Positions 36,570 to 43,891 of a DNA stretch of 64,000 nt are shown here, in pieces. The first letter of the stretch is position 1, and each line of letters starts with the position of its first letter. A program made the position numbers and the translations under genes. Source of the stretch: Thalassospiraceae bacterium LMO-JJ14 (GTDB lineage: Bacteria > Pseudomonadota > Alphaproteobacteria > Rhodospirillales > Casp-alpha2); contig CP134604.1 of assembly GCA_021555105.2 (NCBI GenBank), forward strand, positions 2,952,501 to 3,016,500, in the 5' to 3' direction. Under the pieces are notes generated by a model, which searched no databases, was not told the origin of the DNA, and saw only the letters and a list, made by a program, of their open reading frames with translations.

Positions 36570-37826
36570 ATGGCCTCCCTAAGCCGCCGCGATAACCGCT
36601 CCAGTGTCATTTGGCCGGGCTTCGTCGATGCCCTGGCGACGCTGCTGATGGTCATCATATTCCTGTTGCTGATCTTCGTGCTGGCGCAGTTCTTTCTGGG
36701 GCAGGCCCTTTCCGGCCGTGACAAGGCATTGCGTGCACTGGAAAACGATCTGAGCGAATTGTCGAAAGTACTGGCGCTGACCAAATCCGAGAACCAGCAA
36801 TTGCAGCTTGGCGTCGACAGCCTGCGCGATCAGCTTTCGGCTTCGCTGGAAAGTCGCGCCACGCTGGAGCAGCAGCTTTCCGGCCTGCGTGCCGATTATG
36901 CAAGTGCACAGGCGGAACTGTCGCAGATGCGCGCCCGCTCGGCTGCCGACAAGGAAGCCATCGACCGCCAGCTTGCCGAAATAGCCGATCTCAGCGGCGA
37001 TGTCGCCGCTCTTCGTGCGCTCAAGGAGGAACTCGAAAAAGAGGTCTCCACCCTGTCCTTTCGCGCTGCAGAAGCGGAAAAGCAGCGCGACGACCTGGAG
37101 CAGTCGCTGGCGAATACGGTTGCGTCCTTGACGAAAACCGAGGCAGAACGGGACGATCTGAAAGTCGGCCTCGCCGAAAAGCAGGAAATCGCCGACAGCG
37201 CCCGCGCCCAACTGGCCCTGATGAACAAGCAGATGGCCGCATTACGTCAGCAACTGAATTCCCTGAACGCTGCGCTCGACGCCGCCGAAGCGGAAGCCGA
37301 GAAGAAAGACGTGCAGATCAAGTCACTGGGGCAGCGCCTGAATGCCGCGCTGGCCTCGAAGGTTCAGGAGCTGTCGCGTTACCGCTCCGAGTTCTTCGGC
37401 CGTCTGCGCCAGGTGATCGGCAACCGCGACGACGTCAGGATCGTCGGTGACCGCTTCGTTCTACAGTCCGAATTGCTGTTCGCCAAAGGCTCTGCCGCCC
37501 TTGGGGACCGCGGCCGTGCCGAGCTTGCCAAGCTGGCGACGACATTGCTCGAAATCGCCATCAAAATGCCCGATGACATCGACTGGATTTTGCGGATCGA
37601 CGGTCATACCGACAGCGATCCGATCGCAACGTCCACGTTTCCGTCGAATTGGGAACTATCGACGGCCCGCGCACTTTCCGTCGTCCACTTCCTGATCAGC
37701 GAAGGCATACCGGCCAAACGGCTCGCCGCCACCGGGTTTGGCGAGTACTACCCTATTGAAACCGGGAAAAGCGAACTGGCGAAGGCGAAAAACCGCCGTA
37801 TCGAACTTAAGTTCACGCAGCGCTGA
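36570..37826 (+). CDS. MotB-like protein: TM helix, long coiled coil, OmpA-type domain
   Basis: 418 residues. A single N-terminal helix (about 15-42) has Asp20 at its start in WPGFVDALATLLMVIIF, the position of the proton-binding Asp in MotB/TolR. Residues about 45-265 are an uninterrupted coiled coil. Residues about 275-418 are an OmpA/MotB domain with the intact glycan-binding core RIDGHTDSDPI (His346, Asp348) and KNRRIELKF. The coiled coil is far longer than the plug/linker of flagellar MotB. Co-transcribed with the MotA-like gene; the MFS gene follows after 3 bases. Confidence 0.82.
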   Translation: MASLSRRDNRSSVIWPGFVDALATLLMVIIFLLLIFVLAQFFLGQALSGRDKALRALENDLSELSKVLALTKSENQQLQLGVDSLRDQLSASLESRATLEQQLSGLRADYASAQAELSQMRARSAADKEAIDRQLAEIADLSGDVAALRALKEELEKEVSTLSFRAAEAEKQRDDLEQSLANTVASLTKTEAERDDLKVGLAEKQEIADSARAQLALMNKQMAALRQQLNSLNAALDAAEAEAEKKDVQIKSLGQRLNAALASKVQELSRYRSEFFGRLRQVIGNRDDVRIVGDRFVLQSELLFAKGSAALGDRGRAELAKLATTLLEIAIKMPDDIDWILRIDGHTDSDPIATSTFPSNWELSTARALSVVHFLISEGIPAKRLAATGFGEYYPIETGKSELAKAKNRRIELKFTQR

Positions 37827-37829
37827 CAG

Positions 37830-39008
37830 ATGCCCGTCCTTTTTCTCATCGTCGTTGTCGACCTGATCGGTTTTGGGATCATCATCCCGCTGCTGCCGTT
37901 CTATGCCGAGCATTATCAGGCCTCACCGGCTCAGGTCGGCCTTTTGATGGCCATATACTCGGCGGCACAGTTTATATCGGCGCCGTTCTGGGGCCGGCTC
38001 AGCGACAGGATCGGACGCCGCCCGGTGCTGCTGGGGACGATATTCGCCGCCGCGCTGTCCTATATCTGGCTCGCTTTCGCAGACACCCTGATCATGCTGT
38101 TCATGGCGCGTGCCGTCGGCGGGCTGATGGCCGGCAACATTTCAACGGCCTTTGCCTATGCCGCGGATAAAACAACCAAAGAAAATCGTGCCATGGGCAT
38201 GGGCATGATCGGCGCTGCATTTTCCATAGGCTTTATCCTGGGGCCGGCACTTGGCGGCATTCTCGCGGGCGCCGATCCAGCATCCGCCGATTTCAAAACC
38301 CCGAGCCTTGCCGCCGCCGGCCTGTCGGCACTGGCCTTCCTGCTGGGCCTGTTCGTGCTCAAGGAAAGCCTGCCCGCCGAAGCCCGCGCCAAGATCGCCG
38401 GTCAAACGCGTACCGCCCGGATGAAGGCCCTTATGGATGCCCTCAAGACACCCGGCATCGGCATCCTGCTGATTCTCTCTTTTCTGGCAACTTTCGTTTT
38501 CGCCGGACTGGAATCGACATTCGCCATGTGGTCGCGCCGCCAGTTCGGGTGGGGTCCCGAACAAAATGGCTATCTTTTTGCCTTTATCGGGTTTTTTGCG
38601 GCCCTCATCCAGGGCGGTCTGATCGGCCGTCTGGCGGCCAGGTTCGGCGTTGAACGGCTGATCTTCTTCGGGGCGCTGGCCTTGAGTCTTGGTATGGCGT
38701 GCGTCCCGTTCGTCACCACGGTGCCACAACTTGTCGGCGCCATGACCATTGCCGCGATCGGCTTCAGCATTACCACCCCGGCCCTGAACACGGCGATCTC
38801 CGTCAAAGGCGAAGCCGATATCCAGGGCGGATTGATGGGCGTCACCCGATCCGCCACGACCCTGTCGCGCATGACCGGACCTGCCGTGGCAGGGGCCGCG
38901 TTCGGTTTTATCGGCCTGAATTCGCCGTATTTCTCCGGGGCCGTCATCATGTTGGGCGTGGCCCTGATCGCATATCTCGCGCTGCTGAAGGGCACGCGAA
39001 ACAACTGA
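37830..39008 (+). CDS. MFS transporter (TetA/drug-efflux type)
   Basis: 392 residues with about 12 membrane helices. Motif A is present in the first cytoplasmic loop (GRLSDRIGRRPVLL) and a motif C-like GFILGPALGG in helix 5. The first helix VVDLIGFGIIIPLLPFY matches the TetA/multidrug DHA1 group. It starts 3 bases after the MotB-like stop, so it is in the same transcript. Substrate unknown. Confidence 0.88.
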   Translation: MPVLFLIVVVDLIGFGIIIPLLPFYAEHYQASPAQVGLLMAIYSAAQFISAPFWGRLSDRIGRRPVLLGTIFAAALSYIWLAFADTLIMLFMARAVGGLMAGNISTAFAYAADKTTKENRAMGMGMIGAAFSIGFILGPALGGILAGADPASADFKTPSLAAAGLSALAFLLGLFVLKESLPAEARAKIAGQTRTARMKALMDALKTPGIGILLILSFLATFVFAGLESTFAMWSRRQFGWGPEQNGYLFAFIGFFAALIQGGLIGRLAARFGVERLIFFGALALSLGMACVPFVTTVPQLVGAMTIAAIGFSITTPALNTAISVKGEADIQGGLMGVTRSATTLSRMTGPAVAGAAFGFIGLNSPYFSGAVIMLGVALIAYLALLKGTRNN

Positions 39009-39090
39009 TTTCAATTGCATGCAACAGCGGGCTTGAAACACAGCCAGCGACTGGGTATAAGGCCCGCCTGTTTCAAGCGGAGCGAAAGCC

Positions 39091-39315
39091 ATGAAAAAAG
39101 ATACGCACCCGGAATATCACGAGATTACGGTCCAGATGACCGACGGGACGACCTTCACGACGCGTTCAACCTGGGGGAACCCGGGCGACACGCTCAAACT
39201 CGACGTCGATCCGACGTCACACCCGGCGTGGACCGGCGTGCACCGCCTTCTCGACAGTGGCGGCCAGCTCGCGAAATTCAACAAACGTTTCTCGGGTATC
39301 GGCCTGAAAAACTAA
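39091..39315 (+). CDS. rpmE: 50S ribosomal protein L31
   Basis: 74 residues. The pattern [41 protein letters not shown] and [12 protein letters not shown] is the alphaproteobacterial bL31. It lacks the zinc-binding cysteines, so it is the zinc-independent form. GGAG lies 10-13 bases before the start, and a clear terminator follows. Confidence 0.95.
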   Translation: MKKDTHPEYHEITVQMTDGTTFTTRSTWGNPGDTLKLDVDPTSHPAWTGVHRLLDSGGQLAKFNKRFSGIGLKN

Positions 39316-39338
39316 TACCACGTCCGGTAACGAACAAT

Positions 39339-39368
39339 AACGCTCCTTCATCTTGAAGGGGCGTTTTT
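39339..39368 (+). terminator. Rho-independent terminator of rpmE
   Basis: The stem AACGCTCCTTCA / TGAAGGGGCGTT (one G-T pair) is followed directly by a run of six T. It is placed 24 bases after the rpmE stop and ahead of the cyclase gene, so the cyclase must have its own promoter. Confidence 0.88.
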
Positions 39369-39503
39369 TGTTGCCTGACGTATACGCCGCAATGGGAATA
39401 TTGCATTGCAAAATCAAATTGTTATCGGATTCCTATTTTGTTATTCTGATTTTTGGAAGCAACCGAATGGCCCACAGTGGCGATCCGGTTGTTAGGCGGT
39501 GAG

Positions 39504-39527
39504 CGAATACGACACATGTCGTATTCG
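39504..39527 (+). promoter_or_regulatory. 24-bp palindrome abutting the cyclase ribosome site
   Basis: CGAATACGACA (39504-39514), a two-base centre, then TGTCGTATTCG (39517-39527): 11-bp perfect arms. The GAGGAGG site begins two bases later. As DNA it could be an operator for a dimeric repressor. As RNA the 2-base centre forces a slightly shorter stem that would sit directly against the ribosome site. Either way it is well placed to control the cyclase. Confidence 0.6.
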
Positions 39528-39541
39528 TGAGGAGGTTTAGC

Positions 39542-41338
39542 GTGCCCGGGATTACTCAGTTCGAGGTCCAGGTCCAGCAGGGACAGCGGTGGAGCATTCA
39601 CGCGCAGTTCGGTTCCTTTCAAAAGGAAGCCGCTGTCGAGGAAGCCCGCGGACTCGAACGCATGCCGGGCATCAGTGCCGTCAAGGTGGTCCGCGAGGTC
39701 TATGACCCGGATCGCGGTACATCCCAGGAATTCGTGATCTACAAAAGCGCCGGGGTATCGACGCTTGATCCGCATGAAACCGATGCCACCGATACATCCA
39801 AAAGCAAATCTGGCTGGGCCAGGGCAGAGGATGAGGATGCCGACGACGAAGAACTGTCCAACACCTTTTCTTCTCTGACCGATGACGACGCGCACAAGCG
39901 CCGCAAGAAAAGCAAAGGCAAGCCCAAGGAAAGCACGCTGACGCTTGTCGTCGTTAAGCTGTTGATGGTCGCTTTGATCAGCCTGACAATCGCCGGCTTT
40001 TTCACATTCATGGCGTCCAGCTTGATCAGCGGCAAGGTGCTGTTCGGCACGACCATGAAAGGCAATGCGGAATCCAATGTTCTGTTCGTCGTCTTCGTCG
40101 GCACGTTCCTGCTGTCGGCCCTGATGATGGCATCGAGCCTGCTGAAGAAAACCCAGATCAAGGACAACAAACCTCTGTTCAAGCCCAAGGCCGCAGCCGC
40201 ACCACCGCGCAAGGTCAAGAAGGTCAAGAAAAAGCGGCGGAAAAAGGCTCCTGCGCCCGGACGCGACCTTGAAGGCGCCGACAGCAGCGGTGGCTCGGGA
40301 GACGATGCTGCTTCGAACGAGCGCCTGCGTGGTGAAATGGGCGGCGAGAAAGAAGGCGATGGCGGCGGGTCCACACCTCCCGGGGCGGACGCCAAGGGGA
40401 CCCCGGGTTTGTCGCCTAAGGAAGAAAAGCAAAAGGCATTTATGATGAAGGCGCTCGGCGCCGCTCTTGAAGGGTCCAACTTCAACAAGGAGAAGCTGGA
40501 TAACTTCAACAAGTTCGGCGTCAATCTGTGGGTTGCCGGCGCCACTGAGGCATTGATGCAAAGCCGCGGTATCGACCAGAAGGCCGCCAACAAGATCCTC
40601 GGCGACAGTGTCCAGGTGCTGGGCTACAAAAAATCCCACGCTGAAAATTTCGCCGGCAAATACGAAGAATACCTTCTCCAGGACAGCCGCTATATGCAGA
40701 TGTTCCAGGCAGGCAGAAACGCCATGAACACCTTTATGACCGACGAGACGCATATCGCGCGGCACATGGACAGCGCGCTCGAAGAATGGAACAAGCCGAA
40801 GCAGAAGGAAGAACAGCCACGCGTTATCACCGTTCTGTTCACCGACATCGCCGGCTCAACGGCGATGACACAGGCGCTGGGCGATGCCGGGGCCCAGGAG
40901 GTCGTCAGAGCGCACAACCGCGTTGTACGGGAAGCCCTGACGCAATTCCGGGGCCGCGAAGTCAAGCACACCGGCGACGGTATCATGGCGTCGTTCGAAC
41001 AGGCTTCCGACAGTGTCGAAGCGGCAATCATGATGCAGCGTGGTGCCAATGAGCATACCCAGGGCAATCCGAACCTGCCGCTATATCTGAAGATCGGCAT
41101 TAACGCCGGTGAGCCGATCCAGGAAGACAACGACCTGTTCGGATCGACCGTGCAGATGTCGGCGCGTGTTGTCGACAAGGCACAAAAGAACGAGATTTTC
41201 GTGACCGACGTGGTCAAGGGGATCTGCTCGGGCAAGTCATATCGCTTCGTCAATCGGGGCGGCTTCGAAATGAAGGGCTTTGATGGTCCGGTGACGCTTT
41301 GGGAAGTCGATTGGCGTCGAGCGCAAGCCGCGGAATAA
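39542..41338 (+). CDS. membrane-bound class III adenylate/guanylate cyclase with novel N-terminal and middle domains
   Basis: 598 residues from GTG 39542, set by GAGGAGG. Domains: a soluble ~70-residue alpha/beta domain (FEVQVQQGQRWSIHAQFGSF); an acidic stretch; two membrane helices (about 132-160 and 180-200); a very basic Lys/Arg stretch and Gly-rich linker; a helical middle domain (about 295-405); and the cyclase domain (about 427-595). Metal aspartates are present (FTDIAGST, about Asp435; HTGDGIMASF, about Asp479). The usual transition-state motif VNxAAR reads VQMSAR: Asn replaced by Gln, Arg kept. Some active cyclases share this. Makes cAMP or cGMP; ligand and output unknown. Confidence 0.85.
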   Translation: MPGITQFEVQVQQGQRWSIHAQFGSFQKEAAVEEARGLERMPGISAVKVVREVYDPDRGTSQEFVIYKSAGVSTLDPHETDATDTSKSKSGWARAEDEDADDEELSNTFSSLTDDDAHKRRKKSKGKPKESTLTLVVVKLLMVALISLTIAGFFTFMASSLISGKVLFGTTMKGNAESNVLFVVFVGTFLLSALMMASSLLKKTQIKDNKPLFKPKAAAAPPRKVKKVKKKRRKKAPAPGRDLEGADSSGGSGDDAASNERLRGEMGGEKEGDGGGSTPPGADAKGTPGLSPKEEKQKAFMMKALGAALEGSNFNKEKLDNFNKFGVNLWVAGATEALMQSRGIDQKAANKILGDSVQVLGYKKSHAENFAGKYEEYLLQDSRYMQMFQAGRNAMNTFMTDETHIARHMDSALEEWNKPKQKEEQPRVITVLFTDIAGSTAMTQALGDAGAQEVVRAHNRVVREALTQFRGREVKHTGDGIMASFEQASDSVEAAIMMQRGANEHTQGNPNLPLYLKIGINAGEPIQEDNDLFGSTVQMSARVVDKAQKNEIFVTDVVKGICSGKSYRFVNRGGFEMKGFDGPVTLWEVDWRRAQAAE

Positions 41339-41385
41339 CAAGAGCGCAAGCCGCGGAATAACAAGAGCGCAAGCTGTGAAATAGC
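41319..41385 (+). repeat. 23-bp tandem repeat spanning the cyclase stop codon
   Basis: GAGCGCAAGCCGCGGAATAA plus CAA occurs at 41319-41341 and exactly again at 41342-41364, followed by a degenerate third copy (GAGCGCAAGCTGTGAAATAGC). The first copy encodes the cyclase C terminus and its stop; the others repeat that coding end without being translated. It looks like a recent slippage or unequal duplication. Confidence 0.85.
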
Positions 41386-41450
41386 GGCCCAGCCCCGGTT
41401 TCAGGCAGTCGTGCTGCCCCAGAATATCCGAAAAAAATCAATCTCGAACC

Positions 41451-41478
41451 CTTGCAGTACACCTCAGCAGGATTATCT
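41451..41478 (+). promoter_or_regulatory. candidate heat-shock (RpoH) promoter of the sHSP gene
   Basis: CTTGCA (41451-41456), a 16-base spacer, then TTATCT (41473-41478). The CTTG -35 half fits alphaproteobacterial RpoH promoters; the -10 half is a weak match. Transcription from here would include the whole thermometer leader. Suggestive only. Confidence 0.35.
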
Positions 41479-41524
41479 GATTCATGGAAAGAGCGGATGC
41501 CGTTTGGGTTCGCTCTGCTTAACG

Positions 41525-41610
41525 GAGCCCGACATGGGGGCCGTATTGGCTGCTCACCTGAATATTCAGGGTGCGGGCTCATGATCAAATCGCTCAAAGG
41601 AGGATTTGCT
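41525..41610 (+). promoter_or_regulatory. ROSE-type RNA thermometer in the sHSP leader
   Basis: The final hairpin pairs AAATCGCT (41587-41594) with AGGATTT (41601-41607). G41592 bulges opposite the ribosome site and the loop is CAAAGG. The TCGCT word is the U(U/C)GCU signature of ROSE elements and masks half of AAGGAGGA. Upstream, GAGCCCG (41525-41531) pairs with CGGGCTC (41574-41580) around an inner hairpin CACCTGAAT/ATTCAGGGTG with one bulge. ROSE elements melt on heating and release translation of small heat-shock genes in alphaproteobacteria, exactly this context. Confidence 0.8.
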
Positions 41611-42066
41611 ATGCGTACGATCGACTTTTCACCCCTTTTCCGCCATTCCGTCGGTTTTGACCGCATGCAGCGTCTACTCGACGCCGCCGCCCAGACCGAA
41701 CAGAACAACGCCTACCCGCCCTATAACATCGAACAGCTTGGCGAGAACGGTTACCAGATTACCCTGGCCATTGCCGGTTTCTCCGATAACGATATCGATA
41801 TCACACTGACCGACCGCACCCTTGTCGTTTCCGGGAAGATGAACGACGGTGAGGAAGAGCGTACTTTCCTGCACCGTGGTATTGCCGGACGTGCATTTGA
41901 ACGCCGCTTCGAGCTTGCCGACCACATTAAGGTCAAAGGTGCGAACCTTGAAAACGGTCTTCTGCACATCGCGCTTGAGCGTTCGGTTCCGGAAAGCGAA
42001 AAACCGCGCAAGATTGAAATTGCAGGCGCATCAGGCAACAAGGCAATCGAACAGAAAGCCGCCTGA
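41611..42066 (+). CDS. small heat-shock protein (Hsp20/IbpA family)
   Basis: 151 residues from ATG 41611, with AAGGAGGA 6 bases upstream; in-frame codons further upstream belong to the leader RNA. The N terminus MRTIDFSPLFRHSVGFDRM is typical of IbpA-like sHSPs. The alpha-crystallin domain (about 38-130) includes YQITLAIAGFSDNDI and the conserved GIAGRAFERRFELADHI. A holdase that binds unfolding proteins. Own transcription unit, thermometer-controlled, ended by a strong terminator. Confidence 0.93.
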   Translation: MRTIDFSPLFRHSVGFDRMQRLLDAAAQTEQNNAYPPYNIEQLGENGYQITLAIAGFSDNDIDITLTDRTLVVSGKMNDGEEERTFLHRGIAGRAFERRFELADHIKVKGANLENGLLHIALERSVPESEKPRKIEIAGASGNKAIEQKAA

Positions 42067-42086
42067 TACCCGCTTATCAGATTGAA

Positions 42087-42118
42087 AAAGGGCGCGCCCG
42101 CCATGCGGGCGCGCCTTT
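42087..42118. terminator. bidirectional terminator between sHSP and thioesterase genes
   Basis: AAAGGGCGCGCCCGC and GCGGGCGCGCCTTT form a ~13-bp GC stem around CAT, with A-rich sequence on the left and TTTCGTTTT on the right. It can serve the sHSP gene (plus) and the convergent thioesterase gene (minus), whose stop is 13 bases further on. Confidence 0.85.
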
Positions 42119-42130
42119 CGTTTTCTGGGC

Positions 42131-42574
42131 TTATTTGCCGTGGATACCGTGCATCTCGATACGTTCACGGATGGCTTCGGGGATTTGCACCGAGCGATGC
42201 GTATCCCGGTCGATGAAGACATGTACGAAATGACCGGTCGACGCCGGAATATCGTGTCCCTCGCCGAACAGGGCGATTTCATAAGTTACACTGGTGCCGC
42301 CGAGCCGGCCTGCTCTCAGCCCCGCCGTAACGGTTTCCGGAAAGGACAGTGGCCGATGAAAGCGGCAGAGCGATTCCACCACCAGCGGATAGCTGGGCGC
42401 ATTTTGCCAATCGATTTCGAGCGGTCCCATGGTAAAGCGGACGACGACAGTTTCGATCATCCGGTTATATACGACGTTGTTCAGATGCCCGAGCATGTCG
42501 TTGTCCCCCCAACGGGTCGGGATATCCGTTCGGAACGGAAACTCGGAGATTCGCCAATCGAGATAATCGCTCAT
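42131..42574 (-). CDS. acyl-CoA thioesterase, hotdog fold (4HBT), copy 2
   Basis: 147 residues. The motif TRWGDNDMLGHLNNVVYNRMIET carries the catalytic aspartate of 4HBT thioesterases. It is a clear paralogue of the upstream gene (RWxDNDxxGHxNNVxYxxxxxT in both) and its ATG overlaps that gene's stop by four bases. Probably acts on acyl-CoA; the pair may form heteromers or split chain-length range. Confidence 0.87.
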   Translation of the reverse strand: MSDYLDWRISEFPFRTDIPTRWGDNDMLGHLNNVVYNRMIETVVVRFTMGPLEIDWQNAPSYPLVVESLCRFHRPLSFPETVTAGLRAGRLGGTSVTYEIALFGEGHDIPASTGHFVHVFIDRDTHRSVQIPEAIRERIEMHGIHGK

Positions 42575-43017
42575 GCCCCGCCTCCCGTAACAATGCCTTC
42601 AAAGGCGCTGCGGATTTGTGGCGGGATCGGCACCGGTTTGTTGCTTTCTCGTTCGACGAAAACATGAATGAAATGTCCGGCCGCGCAGGCCTCGTTCTCG
42701 CCGTTGCGGAAGATTCCGACTTCGTAGCGTACCGACGAATTGCCAAGATGACCGAGCCGGAGACCGCAATCGATAAGGTCCGGATAGGCTACGGAGCGCG
42801 TATAATTACAGTGGCTTTCGACGACGACGCCGATCGTCGGAGCATTGTGAATATCAAGACCACCCTTTTCGATCAGGAAATAATTCACCACGGTATCGAA
42901 ATAGGAATAATAGGTGACGTTATTGACATGTCCGTACAGGTCGTTGTCCATCCAACGGGTCTGCAGACTCAGGAAATACTTGTAATCGTCTCTGATCTCG
43001 ATTTTCGCAGCAGCCAT
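42571..43017 (-). CDS. acyl-CoA thioesterase, hotdog fold (4HBT), copy 1
   Basis: 148 residues from ATG 43017; a GTG immediately upstream (43020) is an alternative. The motif TRWMDNDLYGHVNNVTYYSYFDT carries the catalytic aspartate, and GHFIHVFVERE ends the hotdog sheet. First of two coupled thioesterase genes. A strong inverted repeat lies 36 bases upstream. Confidence 0.87.
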   Translation of the reverse strand: MAAAKIEIRDDYKYFLSLQTRWMDNDLYGHVNNVTYYSYFDTVVNYFLIEKGGLDIHNAPTIGVVVESHCNYTRSVAYPDLIDCGLRLGHLGNSSVRYEVGIFRNGENEACAAGHFIHVFVERESNKPVPIPPQIRSAFEGIVTGGGA

Positions 43018-43052
43018 CACTTCTCACAATTCGCCTTGTCGCATATAATTTT

Positions 43053-43080
43053 GGGGGCCACCGGATGTCCGGTAGCCCCC
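43053..43080. other. long inverted repeat upstream of thioesterase pair
   Basis: GGGGGCCACCGGA and TCCGGTAGCCCCC are inverted with one mismatch around TG. On the minus strand it would sit just upstream of the thioesterase start, in the promoter or leader. On the plus strand no T-run follows. It could be an operator, a leader stem or a weak terminator for the ncRNA candidate at 43207-43288 reading the same way. Confidence 0.5.
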
Positions 43081-43206
43081 ATGTTTAATTGCCTCAACCC
43101 TGTAAAACTCGCCAGCAATCTTTTTTTTAATTGTGGCAGAATTAAAGCGATCTGCTTGCTCCACGTCAAGTGGGTCTTTTGCTTGAAAAATACTCATACA
43201 TGTGGA

Positions 43207-43288
43207 TGAAAAAGACCGCCCCCGGAGGGGCGGCGAGTTTTACAGGGAGGCGTCAAAGTGTGTGCCGGATTGCCCGGAACACCCTTAA
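43207..43288 (-). ncRNA. candidate trans-acting sRNA (MmgR/alpha-r8-like layout)
   Basis: On the minus strand a 5' hairpin (CCGG arms at 43274-43277 and 43265-43268, extended by ACAC/GTGT-type pairs) is followed by an open segment with CGCCTCCCTGTAAAAC. Then comes a GC stem (ggggcgg 43227-43233 with ccgcccc 43216-43222, 4-base loop) and TCTTTTTC. That is a complete Rho-independent terminator with no gene upstream to terminate. The unpaired CCTCCCT is anti-Shine-Dalgarno. The two-hairpin layout resembles the alphaproteobacterial alpha-r8 sRNAs as I recall them. A TATACT box about 50 bases upstream may be the promoter. The rest of 43081-43372 shows no gene. Confidence 0.6.
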
Positions 43289-43372
43289 AGCGTATCGCCG
43301 AGGCGTTAATTTTAGTTTAATAGATAGCAGTATAGGGACCTGTGATTCCCTTGCCTCTGAGGCGCGAAAGGC

Positions 43373-43594
43373 TTGATTTTGTTACCTGTATGGCTGGCCT
43401 GGACAATTATTCTGATCGGTTTCGTATTGCCGATGCTTCATGTTGCCCTCAGCCCTTCCGCGGGGCCGTGGCGGATGCCTGCGGGATCGCGGTGCCCGTT
43501 CAGTCCGCGTATTGGCTGGCTGGTTATCGTGCTTTTTCTGGGGCCGATCGGCTGGATCTTGTTCGTGACCCGCAAACAGCGCAGACCGACCTGA
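43373..43594 (+). CDS. small membrane protein, PLDc_N-like
   Basis: 73 residues with two hydrophobic helices (about 3-27 and 48-66). The second, RIGWLVIVLFLGPIGWILFVTRKQ, has the LGPIGWILF core of the PLDc_N domain found in cardiolipin-synthase N termini and small membrane proteins. Start codon TTG at 43373, preceded by GAAAGG; no ATG is available. Converges on the DUF1192 gene four bases away. Function unknown. Confidence 0.65.
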   Translation: MILLPVWLAWTIILIGFVLPMLHVALSPSAGPWRMPAGSRCPFSPRIGWLVIVLFLGPIGWILFVTRKQRRPT

Positions 43595-43598
43595 AATT

Positions 43599-43781
43599 TC
43601 AACGCTTAAAGAACTGCTCCGCGCCTTCACGGGCCGCCTGTTTGTGTTTGATGGCATCGCGGGTGCGGGCGATTTCCGCTTCCAGTTCCTCGATATATTC
43701 GCCCAAGGCCTCAATCGACATGATCTCAAGATCTTTTTTAGGCTGTTTCTGTTTTTTCGGTTCCAGGTCTTCGATATCCAT
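43599..43781 (-). CDS. DUF1192 small coiled-coil protein
   Basis: 60 residues from ATG 43781, with GGGGAGGGG just upstream. The pattern MSIEALGEYIEELEAEIARTRDAIKHKQAAREGAE (here given in part: ALGEYIEELEAEIARTRD) matches DUF1192, a short alphaproteobacterial coiled-coil family. Divergent from the quinone oxidoreductase gene, a frequent neighbour of DUF1192 genes. Function not known. Confidence 0.82.
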   Translation of the reverse strand: MDIEDLEPKKQKQPKKDLEIMSIEALGEYIEELEAEIARTRDAIKHKQAAREGAEQFFKR

Positions 43782-43891
43782 CTGCCCCTCCCCAACACTG
43801 GTCCGGAATGTTAAAAGAGACCCCACCCCATGAACAAGCCCCATCGACAAGCCCCTGCGGGGTGTCACATCAAAGGCAGAGAACTGAACAC

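Noticed and set aside
35398-37826. Zorya-type anti-phage defence (ZorA/ZorB)
   Set aside because: The MotA/MotB-like pair recalls ZorAB, but no ZorC, ZorD or ZorE gene is adjacent. Neighbours are suhB-like and an MFS transporter, and the long coiled coil is in the MotB-like rather than mainly the MotA-like protein.
35398-37826. Flagellar MotA/MotB
   Set aside because: Topology and motif placement fit the superfamily, but the ~220-residue periplasmic coiled coil and absence of flagellar genes argue against a flagellar stator.
43170-43376. Small open frame on the plus strand over the sRNA region
   Set aside because: No usable ribosome site, and it runs through a strong terminator stem; the RNA explanation is better.
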